Assembly: GCA_009843565.1 (NCBI GenBank)
Contig: VYDF01000105.1
Location: 1-5,599 of the forward strand
Source of the DNA: Acidimicrobiia bacterium
GTDB lineage: Bacteria > Actinomycetota > Acidimicrobiia > Acidimicrobiales > Bin134
DNA: 5,599 bases
Direction of reading: 5' to 3'
In this document: positions 1-5,457 of the stretch, piece after piece
How positions within the stretch are numbered: the first letter of the stretch is position 1
Layout: each line of letters begins with the position of its first letter
Notes under the pieces: generated by a model
Databases searched by the model: none
What the model was told of the DNA's origin: nothing
Seen by the model: only the letters and a program-made list of their open reading frames with translations
Translations under genes and position numbers: made by a program

Positions 1-733
1 GGCCTACGCCTACCTGTTTACTCCCGAGGGGCGGTTGATCACTGAAGAGGCTTATGAGCGGCTCAAGACCATCGGCGAGGCCACAGAGCTGGGATCGGGG
101 TTCAAGATCGCCATGCGCGACCTGGAGATCCGGGGGGCGGGCAACATGTTGGGTACCGGCCAGTCAGGTCACATCGCCGCAGTGGGTTACGACCTATATT
201 GCCAGCTGGTCACCGAAGCGGTGGCGGAGCTGAAGGGCGAGTCACCGCCCGAACCGGTGGAGATCAGCATCGACCTGCCCGTGGCGGCCGCAATTCCCGC
301 CGACTACATGCCCAAAGAGGAGTTGCGACTGGAGGCCTACCGCCGGGTGGCTTCGGCCCAGATTCCCGACGAGGTGGACGACGTGGCCGCGGAGTGGGCC
401 GACCGCTATGGCCCTGTTCCCGACATCGCCCAGACGCTGCTGGACGTTGCCCGGCTGCGGTGCGAGTGCCTGCGCACCGGGGTGCGGGAGGTGACCGTGG
501 CCAAGGGTCCCGGTTTCGGCGGTCCCAAGTGGGTAGCTCGGCTGAGCCCGGTGGAGCTTCGGGCCAGCCGCCGGGTTCGCCTAGAGCGCCTATACCCCAA
601 TGCCACCTATCAGGAGGTCGCCGGATTGCTGGTTTTGCCCATAAAATCGGCTGCTACCGCTGCGGAGCCCCTCATCGCCGCCCTGCGCGACTTGGTGCCG
701 GAGGATCAGCCCGCGAAGGCGGCGGCATCATGA
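1..733 (+). CDS. mfd: Transcription-repair coupling factor Mfd, C-terminal part (5' end outside window)
   Basis: This is the 3' part of mfd; the reading frame is open from base 2 and ends at TGA 731–733, giving 243 codons of a protein that is usually about 1,150–1,200 residues. Mfd is the ATP-driven translocase that removes RNA polymerase stalled at DNA lesions and recruits UvrA for nucleotide excision repair. Visible here are the end of the translocation module with the TRG-type segment (ATELGSGFKIAMRDLEIRG, then AGNMLGTGQSGHIAAVGYD), which is close to the family consensus. After it comes the C-terminal autoinhibitory domain (roughly from EPVEISIDLPVAAAIPADYM onward), including the typical 'YRRVA' and 'DRYGPVP' segments. 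The last dozen residues are an Ala/Pro/Glu-rich tail. Nothing looks broken. The next gene starts 13 bases downstream, so the two are probably co-transcribed. Identification is from strong motif recall. Confidence 0.96.
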   Translation, partial: AYAYLFTPEGRLITEEAYERLKTIGEATELGSGFKIAMRDLEIRGAGNMLGTGQSGHIAAVGYDLYCQLVTEAVAELKGESPPEPVEISIDLPVAAAIPADYMPKEELRLEAYRRVASAQIPDEVDDVAAEWADRYGPVPDIAQTLLDVARLRCECLRTGVREVTVAKGPGFGGPKWVARLSPVELRASRRVRLERLYPNATYQEVAGLLVLPIKSAATAAEPLIAALRDLVPEDQPAKAAAS

Positions 734-746
734 TTGGGTTGGTGAT

Positions 747-2069
747 ATGGGGAGAGTGATCGTGGTCGGGCTGGGACCGGCCGGCCCCGAGCTAATCACT
801 GGGGCGGCGCGCCAGGCCATTGAGCGGACAAGACGCCGATTCGTCCGCACTTGGCGCCATCCCGCGGCGGCAGCGGTGGATCCGGCCAAGTCGTTCGACG
901 ACCTCTACGACCAGGCTTCGTCGTTCGAAGAGGTCTACCGGGCCATCGTGGACCGGTTGGCGGCTGAGGCCCGCAACGGCGTCGGCGATGTGCTCTATGC
1001 CGTGCCCGGCTCTCCCCTGGTAGCCGAGCGCACCGTGGAGCTGCTGCGGGCCGTGCCCGATTTGGAGCTGGAGGTGCTGGTTGGGCTGTCGTTCGCCGAT
1101 TTGGCTTGGGACCGCGTCGGCGTCGATCCCCTGACTGCCGGGGTGCGGTTGGTGGACGGGCGCCGTTTCGCGATCGATGCCGCTGGGGAGCGTGGGCCAT
1201 TGCTTGTGGCCCAGTGCGACGCCGAGCATGTGCTAAGCGATATCAAACTGGCTGCGCTGGCCGCTTTCGATCGCTCGGTGGGGGGCAGGGCTGATGAGAA
1301 GGTGATTGTGTTGCAGCGTTTGGGCCTGCCCGACGAGCAGGTGTTCGAGGTGGCATGGTCCGACCTAGACCATGCAGTAGTGCCGGATCACCTCACGTCG
1401 CTGTATGTGGCCGAGATGGGCGCGCCAATTGCCCGGGAAGTGGCCCGGTTCGCTGATCTGACCGGCGAGCTGCGCCGCCGCTGCCCTTGGGACCAAGAGC
1501 AAACCCACCGGTCGCTGCGAGGCCACTTGCTGGAGGAGACCTACGAGGTCTTGGAGGCGCTCGACTCGGTAGACCCCGACAGCCTGTCGGGCTATGAGGA
1601 ACTGGAGGAGGAGTTGGGCGATCTTCTCTATCAGATCGTGTTCCACTCGGTGCTGGCTGCCGAAGCCGGCCAATTCACGCTGGCCGACGTAGCCCGGGGC
1701 ATCCACGACAAGCTCAAGTCTCGCCATCCCCATGTGTTCGGTCCGTTCGATTCCGACCCGGTTGAGGCCAAGGACGCCGATGAGGTGCTGGTCAACTGGG
1801 AGGCCATCAAGCGGGAGCAGAAGGGGCGGGACTCGGTGATGGACGGCATTCCGCCGGGACTGCCCGCGCTGTTGTTCGCCGACAAGGTGATCCACAAGGC
1901 CCGCTCGGTGGGGGTGGTGCCCGACGTGGACACCGCTACGGTGGCCGGTCGTCTCTACGAGGCCGTGAGAGATGCCCAAGCAGCCGGATTGGACGCCGAA
2001 TCAGAGCTCCGGGAATTTGCCAAAGCCATCGGCGAGCAAATACGAGCCAGTGAAATTTCTTCTATGTAA
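747..2069 (+). CDS. mazG: Tetrapyrrole methylase-fold / MazG fusion, nucleoside triphosphate pyrophosphohydrolase
   Basis: This 440-residue fusion resembles B. subtilis YabN. Residues 1–~225 have the SAM-dependent tetrapyrrole methylase fold: a Gly-rich first loop (VGLGPAGPELIT, residues 7–18) and the 'GDVLYAVPGSPLVAE' loop (80–94). Residues ~235–375 form an all-alpha MazG domain with CPWDQEQTHRSL (246–257), the metal-binding EExxE set E263/E264/E267, the ExxD pair E289/D292, 'KSRHPHVFG' (324–332) and 'DGIPPGLPALL' (366–376). MazG enzymes hydrolyse NTPs or non-canonical (d)NTPs to the NMP and pyrophosphate, which cleans the nucleotide pool; the methylase half has no firmly known substrate. 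The C-terminal ~65 residues align with the start and end of a second MazG repeat but lack its EExxE/ExxD residues. ATG 747 is chosen because it sits directly before the first beta strand; no strong Shine-Dalgarno precedes it, and GTG 756 is the only close alternative. It lies 13 bases after mfd, as in other actinobacteria. Confidence 0.93.
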   Translation: MGRVIVVGLGPAGPELITGAARQAIERTRRRFVRTWRHPAAAAVDPAKSFDDLYDQASSFEEVYRAIVDRLAAEARNGVGDVLYAVPGSPLVAERTVELLRAVPDLELEVLVGLSFADLAWDRVGVDPLTAGVRLVDGRRFAIDAAGERGPLLVAQCDAEHVLSDIKLAALAAFDRSVGGRADEKVIVLQRLGLPDEQVFEVAWSDLDHAVVPDHLTSLYVAEMGAPIAREVARFADLTGELRRRCPWDQEQTHRSLRGHLLEETYEVLEALDSVDPDSLSGYEELEEELGDLLYQIVFHSVLAAEAGQFTLADVARGIHDKLKSRHPHVFGPFDSDPVEAKDADEVLVNWEAIKREQKGRDSVMDGIPPGLPALLFADKVIHKARSVGVVPDVDTATVAGRLYEAVRDAQAAGLDAESELREFAKAIGEQIRASEISSM

Positions 2070-2083
2070 TTTGCTGCTAATCC

Positions 2084-2112
2084 TGGTCAAGTGGGCTCTC
2101 ATCGTCTACTTT
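2084..2112 (+). promoter_or_regulatory. Possible promoter for eno
   Basis: In the gap upstream of eno, TGGTCA (2084–2089) and TACTTT (2107–2112) are separated by 17 bases. They match the sigma-70/SigA consensus at 4/6 and at the TAnnnT positions of the -10 box. A start near 2119 would leave a leader of about 55 bases. The region is visibly richer in A/T than the flanking genes, which fits a promoter, but the match is modest and unproven. Confidence 0.3.
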
Positions 2113-2146
2113 TGTAACTCCAGCCACATAAGCAACAGAAAATGGG

Positions 2147-2170
2147 CCTGGAAGTCCTGGAAAGACCTGG
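2147..2170 (+). repeat. Three short CCTGG direct repeats just before eno
   Basis: CCTGG occurs at 2147–2151, 2156–2160 and 2166–2170, at steps of 9 and 10 bases; the first two copies continue as CCTGGAA. A fourth CCTGG lies at 2082–2086. The cluster surrounds the probable eno ribosome binding site. It could be a small regulatory repeat or chance in a short leader. Confidence 0.4.
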
Positions 2171-2176
2171 GTTTTG
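2159..2176 (+). promoter_or_regulatory. Ribosome binding site and TTG start of eno
   Basis: GGAAAG (2159–2164) lies 9 bases before TTG 2174–2176. Translation from this TTG gives the standard enolase N-terminus (SAIARIVGREVLDSRGNPT), and no ATG or GTG lies nearby in this frame, so TTG is the best start. Confidence 0.65.
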
Positions 2177-3466
2177 AGCGCGATTGCACGCATAGTCGGC
2201 CGAGAGGTACTCGACTCCAGAGGTAACCCTACTGTTGAGGTTGAGGTTGTGGCTGATTCCGGCGCTTCCGGTCGGGCCATTGTGCCCTCGGGGGCTTCCA
2301 CCGGTCGCTATGAAGCAGTGGAGCGGCGCGACGGCGGCGACCGGTATATGGGCCGGGGCGTGGCCGGGGCGGTGGCTTCGGTCAACGGGGAGATCGCCGA
2401 TGCAGTGGTCGGGATCGACGCAGCCGATCAGCGGGGCCTCGATCAGGCGATGATCGACTTGGACGGTACTGATGGGCTCAGCCGTCTGGGGGCCAATGCC
2501 GTGCTGGGGGTGTCGCTGGCCACCGCTCATGCCGCCGCCGCCGACAGCGGGCTGTCGCTGTTCCGCTATCTCGGTGGGGCCAATGCCCACGTGCTCCCGG
2601 TGCCCATGATGAACGTGCTCAACGGTGGAGCCCACGCCGCCAACAACATCGATCTCCAAGAGTTCATGGTGGTACCGGTGGGGGCGGCCTCGTTTAGCGA
2701 AGCCCTGCAATGGGGCACCGAGACCTACCACAACCTGCGCCGCCTGCTGGTGGAGCGGGGTTTGTCGGCCGGTATCGGCGACGAGGGCGGCTTTGCCCCC
2801 GACTTGGAATCCAACGAAACCGCTGTGTCCCTGTTGGTGGATGCCATAGAAGCCGCTGGGCTTGTTCCGGGCGACGATATGGCCCTGGCCCTCGATGCGG
2901 CCGCTACCGAGTTCTTCGCCGATGGCGAGTACCGCTTGGCCGGGGAGGATCGGTCGCTGAATTCGGCTGGGATGGCCGCCTATTTGACCGAGCTGTGCGA
3001 TGCCTACCCCATCGTGTCCATTGAGGACGGCATGGCCGAGGACGACTGGGACGGATGGGGGTTGCTCACCAAGGCTCTTGGCGGGCGGGTGCAGTTGGTG
3101 GGCGACGATCTGTTTGTCACCAACACCGAGAGGCTGGCTCGGGGCATCGAGTTGGGGGTGGCCAACTCCATTTTGGTGAAGGTCAACCAGGTGGGCACGC
3201 TCACCCAGACTCTGGAGGCGGTGGAGTTGGCCACTGCCTCCGGTTATACCTCGGTGATGTCGCACCGCTCCGGCGAGACCGAGGACGCCACCATCGCCGA
3301 TCTGGCTGTCGCCACCAACTGTGGCCAAATCAAGTCCGGCGCTCCCGCGCGTAGCGATCGGGTGGCCAAGTACAACCAGCTACTGCGCATCGAATCCGAG
3401 TTGGGCGAGGCCGCCGCTTACCGGGGCGGGGCGGCTCTGGCGGCGGCTACTGAGGACACGCTGTGA
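2174..3466 (+). CDS. eno: Enolase (phosphopyruvate hydratase)
   Basis: This is a full-length enolase of 430 residues, the usual bacterial length. It interconverts 2-phosphoglycerate and phosphoenolpyruvate in cytoplasmic glycolysis and gluconeogenesis. The N-terminal capping domain (1–~135) has 'REVLDSRGNPTVEVEV' and the mobile loop SGAST (39–43, with S42). The TIM-barrel domain has H154 (NGGAHA), the catalytic acid/base pair E204 (GDEGGFAPD) and K336 (ILVKVNQ), the Mg2+ ligands D241 (ALDAAATEF), E284 (SIEDGMAEDD) and D311 (GDDLF), the phosphate-binding 'SHRSGETED' loop (363–371) and K387. All key residues are present, so it should be active. The 'SGAPARSDR' wording near the C-terminus is as in actinobacterial enolases. 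It uses a TTG start, and its last 4 bases overlap the next gene (GTGA), indicating translational coupling to the division gene. In Mycobacterium a lipoprotein gene (lpqU) sits between mazG and eno; none is present here. Confidence 0.98.
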   Translation: MSAIARIVGREVLDSRGNPTVEVEVVADSGASGRAIVPSGASTGRYEAVERRDGGDRYMGRGVAGAVASVNGEIADAVVGIDAADQRGLDQAMIDLDGTDGLSRLGANAVLGVSLATAHAAAADSGLSLFRYLGGANAHVLPVPMMNVLNGGAHAANNIDLQEFMVVPVGAASFSEALQWGTETYHNLRRLLVERGLSAGIGDEGGFAPDLESNETAVSLLVDAIEAAGLVPGDDMALALDAAATEFFADGEYRLAGEDRSLNSAGMAAYLTELCDAYPIVSIEDGMAEDDWDGWGLLTKALGGRVQLVGDDLFVTNTERLARGIELGVANSILVKVNQVGTLTQTLEAVELATASGYTSVMSHRSGETEDATIADLAVATNCGQIKSGAPARSDRVAKYNQLLRIESELGEAAAYRGGAALAAATEDTL

Positions 3467-3804
3467 TCGCGCTGCGCCGCTCCGTCATCCCGCTGGTGTT
3501 GGTGCTGATAATCCTGGTGGTGGTTTTCTACGCCCTGCTGCCCACCCGGACCTATATGGACCAGAGGTCGGCCACCTCTGACGCCCGGGCCGAGCTGGCC
3601 GCCTTGGTGGATGAGAACATCGCCCTCCGCTCCCGGCTGGAGGCGCTGTCCCAGCCGGAGGAGATCGAGCGCCTGGCCCGCTCGGAATACAATCTGGTCT
3701 ATCCCGGCGAGGAGGCTTACGCGATTTTGCCGCTGGCCCCTCAGCCGGTGGAGATTCCAGACCTCTGGCCGCTCAACGCGCTGGTGACTTCCCTGTCTGG
3801 CTAA
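3463..3804 (+). CDS. FtsB/DivIC-type septum formation initiator protein
   Basis: This small bitopic membrane protein (113 residues) belongs to the FtsB/DivIC family, which links FtsQ/DivIB and FtsL in the divisome and helps activate septal cell-wall synthesis. A short basic N-terminus (R5, R6) precedes one transmembrane helix at about residues 9–27. A heptad-like coiled coil follows at about 37–64 (RAELAALVDENIALRSRLEA). The family's C-terminal signature is present: 'EEIERLARSEYNLVYPGEEAY' from about 66 to 86, with the conserved Ala-Arg and Pro-Gly-Glu. The rest is assumed to be extracytoplasmic. The start is GTG 3463, overlapping the eno stop codon; GAGGA (3452–3456), 6 bases upstream and inside eno, is a good ribosome binding site. 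The same eno–divIC-like order is known in Mycobacterium, which supports the assignment. Whether it acts as FtsB or DivIC in this organism cannot be read from the sequence, so no symbol is given. Confidence 0.9.
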   Translation: MIALRRSVIPLVLVLIILVVVFYALLPTRTYMDQRSATSDARAELAALVDENIALRSRLEALSQPEEIERLARSEYNLVYPGEEAYAILPLAPQPVEIPDLWPLNALVTSLSG

Positions 3805-3843
3805 CGGGCCTGAGCCGATGGCGGACCCTGTCTAGTAGGGCGG

Positions 3844-3855
3844 TAGCGTCGGGAC
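3844..3855 (+). promoter_or_regulatory. Possible leaderless promoter (-10 box TAGCGT) for the SDR gene
   Basis: TAGCGT (3844–3849) fits TAnnnT and ends 6 bases before ATG 3856, the spacing at which transcription would begin at the start codon itself. No convincing Shine-Dalgarno lies in front of this ATG, which fits leaderless translation, common in actinobacteria. No clear -35 hexamer is visible 16–19 bases upstream (the region reads GGCGGACC). Confidence 0.42.
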
Positions 3856-4665
3856 ATGACCAGTTCTGACAACTCGCCGGTGCCGCACTATCCCGATCTG
3901 CTGCGTCTGGACGGACGAGGTTTCGTGGTGGTCGGGGCCGGGCAGGGTATGGGTCGCCAAGCCAGCCATGCGCTGGTGCAGTGCGGCGCTCGGGTGGTGT
4001 GTGTGGACATCGACGGTGACCGGGCCGCGGAGATCGCCGAGGAGGTGGGCGGCACACCGTGGTCGGGCGACGCCACCGCGCGAGCCGACGTGGAGCGTCT
4101 GCTGGAAGCCTCGGTGGCCGCGCTGGGCCAGGTGTACGGGTTGGTGGACATCATCGGCATGGCCGAGTGGGGCTTCATCGTGGATATGGACGACGGGGTG
4201 TGGGACCGGCAGATGGCCATCAACCTGCGCCACGCCTATCTGCTGGGCCAGGTGTTCGGCCGCCACATGGTGGCCAACGGGGAGGGATCGATGGTGTTCA
4301 TCGCCTCGGCCTCGGGGATGGACAGTGCCCCCAATCATGCTGCCTACGGGGCGGCCAAGGCCGGGCTCATGGCCTGGGTGAAGTCGATGGCGGTGGAGAT
4401 GGGCCCTCACGGGGTCCGGGCCAACGCGGTGGCGCCCGGCGCCATCGCCACCCCTCGGATCATGGACATGCTGACCGACGCTCAGCGCGCCCACTCCAGC
4501 GGCAACGCGCCTATTGGTCGCATGGGCCTTCCCGCCGACATAGCCGGAGCGGCGCTGTTCTTGTCGTCGCCGCTGGCCAGCTATGTGAGCGGACGCACCC
4601 TGTTGGTGGACGGCGGCGTGGGCGCCAAATTCCCCTACAGCTCCCTCAGCGTTCTGGATGATTGA
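3856..4665 (+). CDS. SDR-family NAD(P)-dependent oxidoreductase, substrate unknown
   Basis: This 269-residue protein is a classical-type short-chain dehydrogenase/reductase with one Rossmann fold. The cofactor loop is VGAGQGMG (26–33), keeping the GxxxGxG glycines but with Val in place of the usual Thr. The acidic D51/D53 after beta 2 (CVDID) suggest NAD(H) rather than NADP(H). The catalytic set is S151, Y164 and K168 (YGAAK), plus N123 (AINLRHAY), so the enzyme should be active. The usual NNAG motif after beta 4 is absent; the equivalent stretch reads DIIGMAEWG (98–106). 'ANAVAPGAIATPRI' (189–202) and the terminal 'SGRTLLVDGGVGAKFP' are standard for the family. Start ATG 3856 has no clear Shine-Dalgarno but has a -10-like box at leaderless spacing. 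It is 51 bases after the division gene and probably has its own promoter. Its final bases, including the stop, are repeated immediately downstream. The substrate (alcohol, steroid, acyl chain or other) cannot be inferred. Confidence 0.9.
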   Translation: MTSSDNSPVPHYPDLLRLDGRGFVVVGAGQGMGRQASHALVQCGARVVCVDIDGDRAAEIAEEVGGTPWSGDATARADVERLLEASVAALGQVYGLVDIIGMAEWGFIVDMDDGVWDRQMAINLRHAYLLGQVFGRHMVANGEGSMVFIASASGMDSAPNHAAYGAAKAGLMAWVKSMAVEMGPHGVRANAVAPGAIATPRIMDMLTDAQRAHSSGNAPIGRMGLPADIAGAALFLSSPLASYVSGRTLLVDGGVGAKFPYSSLSVLDD

Positions 4666-4710
4666 CGGGGTGGGCGCCCTACAGCTTCCTCAGCGTTCTG
4701 GATGATTGAC
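4619..4710 (+). repeat. Imperfect tandem duplication of the SDR gene's 3' end, including its stop codon
   Basis: The 32 bases at 4635–4666 (starting CTACAGCTCCCTCAGC, ending GATGATTGAC) recur at 4679–4710 with a single difference (C4643 versus T4687). TGGGCGCC at 4619–4626 also recurs at 4671–4678, directly before the second copy; the eight bases between these blocks in copy 1 (AAATTCCC, 4627–4634) are missing in copy 2. GGGG (4667–4670) separates the copies. Copy 2 lies after the stop codon and fills most of the gap before the next gene, so it is untranslated as part of the SDR. Confidence 0.95.
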
Positions 4711-4719
4711 TGAGAGGCC

Positions 4720-5403
4720 ATGGCGGGACGGTCGCATTACGACGTTCTGGGTGTATCCCCTAGCGCCAAGCCCGATGCCATTCGCCGGGCCTACCTCCGC
4801 CAGGCCCGCCGCTGGCACCCCGACCGCCCATCCGGGGATTCCGAGCGGATGCGGGCGGTGAACGAGGCCTGGCAGGTTCTCGGCGATATCCGGTCGCGAG
4901 CGGCCTACGACCGGAGCTTGGCCCGCAGCGCGCCCAGTCAAACCGGAAGCGCTCGTCCGACCAGTGCAACCCGTCCTGCTGGTGCAGCCCGTACCTCCAG
5001 CCAGCCTCGCCCAGAGGCCGGCTCCCACTCGGCCCGAACCCCGCCTACTCCGCCAGCACCCCCTCTCGAGTTGGTCGGCTTGCGCTGGCGGTGGATCAGC
5101 TTGGCCGCGGTGGTCTTGGCCGCGGTAGCAGTTGTGGTGATTTTTGTGGCCACGTCGGCCATCGACGACTCCGATCCGGATAGTCCGATCACGGTGTCGG
5201 CCCCGGTGTCGCAGGCGCGCCCCGAGGTCGGCGACTGCTTCCGGATCGGCGCCACCACCCTTGTCACGGTGGGATGCGAACAGCCCCACGACGGCAAACT
5301 GGTGCGCTGGGTGCCTCTGGGCGCCCCCTGCCCTCCCGATACGGAACTCCACTGGGTGAGGTCGGCCCAGGAGGCCGTCTGTTACCACCCTCCCAGCGGG
5401 TGA
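4720..5403 (+). CDS. Membrane-anchored J-domain protein with Septum_form-like C-terminal domain
   Basis: This 227-residue protein has four parts. Residues 5–~66 are a J domain: 'HYDVLGVSPSA', a basic helix II, the HPD motif at 33–35 needed to stimulate Hsp70/DnaK ATPase, then 'MRAVNEAWQVLGD' and 'RAAYDRSL'. Residues ~67–116 are a low-complexity Pro/Ser/Thr/Ala/Arg linker. Residues ~126–146 form one hydrophobic helix (ISLAAVVLAAVAVVVIFVAT), preceded by R122/R124 and followed by acidic residues, so the J domain should be cytoplasmic and the tail outside. Residues ~165–227 carry 'VGDCF' (C173) and 'VGCEQPHDGKLV' (C186), resembling the actinobacterial Septum_form family (GDC...C..PHD), plus C204 and C221, so disulfides are plausible. 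There is no Gly/Phe region or zinc-finger domain, so it is not DnaJ itself but a class C J-protein. ATG 4720 has AGAGG only 2 bases upstream, which is too close for an ideal ribosome site, but it starts the J domain exactly. The client and partner DnaK are unknown. Confidence 0.85.
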   Translation: MAGRSHYDVLGVSPSAKPDAIRRAYLRQARRWHPDRPSGDSERMRAVNEAWQVLGDIRSRAAYDRSLARSAPSQTGSARPTSATRPAGAARTSSQPRPEAGSHSARTPPTPPAPPLELVGLRWRWISLAAVVLAAVAVVVIFVATSAIDDSDPDSPITVSAPVSQARPEVGDCFRIGATTLVTVGCEQPHDGKLVRWVPLGAPCPPDTELHWVRSAQEAVCYHPPSG

Positions 5404-5411
5404 CCTAGGCT
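5382..5411 (+). promoter_or_regulatory. Possible promoter for the amidohydrolase-like gene
   Basis: TTACCA (5382–5387, 4/6 to TTGACA) and TAGGCT (5406–5411, TAnnnT) are separated by 18 bases and overlap the end of the J-protein gene. Transcription would start near 5418 and leave a leader of about 40 bases containing the ribosome site. The -10 box resembles the TAGCGT in front of the SDR gene. This is inference from pattern only. Confidence 0.35.
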
Positions 5412-5441
5412 TCACGGACCAGCAAGGCAAGCGCCAGCAAC

Positions 5442-5447
5442 GGAAGG
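5442..5447 (+). promoter_or_regulatory. Ribosome binding site of the last gene
   Basis: GGAAGG lies 10 bases before ATG 5458 and is the clearest Shine-Dalgarno in the second half of the window. It supports the start of a gene that runs off the end. Confidence 0.6.
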
Positions 5448-5457
5448 ACAGCCGGAT

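Noticed and set aside
1365..1979. A 204-codon minus-strand open frame opposite the MazG domain.
   Set aside because: Overlaps the motif-rich MazG coding region entirely and shows no family signature.
1972..2226. An 84-codon + strand frame bridging the end of mazG, the leader and the start of eno.
   Set aside because: It overlaps both genes, lacks a ribosome site and has no recognisable feature; the leader between the genes is better read as regulatory.
2099..3328. A 409-codon open frame on the minus strand opposite eno.
   Set aside because: It is the mirror of a G+C-rich coding frame; the + strand encodes a complete enolase with every catalytic residue, and the minus translation is His/Gly/Gln-rich with no recognisable domain.
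3826..3840. A short inverted repeat CCCT...AGGG after ftsB as a terminator.
   Set aside because: Only four base pairs with a seven-base loop and no T-run after it; not enough for an intrinsic terminator.
3832..4494. A 220-codon minus-strand open frame opposite the SDR gene.
   Set aside because: Shadow of the SDR coding frame; His-rich translation without motifs.
4658..4713. A 15-codon ORF (ATG 4658 to TGA 4703–4705) whose stop overlaps ATG 4702 of a three-codon ORF ending at 4713, forming a chain of ATGA-type overlaps before the J-protein gene.
   Set aside because: The chain is a by-product of the duplicated GATGATTGAC; there is no independent sign that either small frame is translated.
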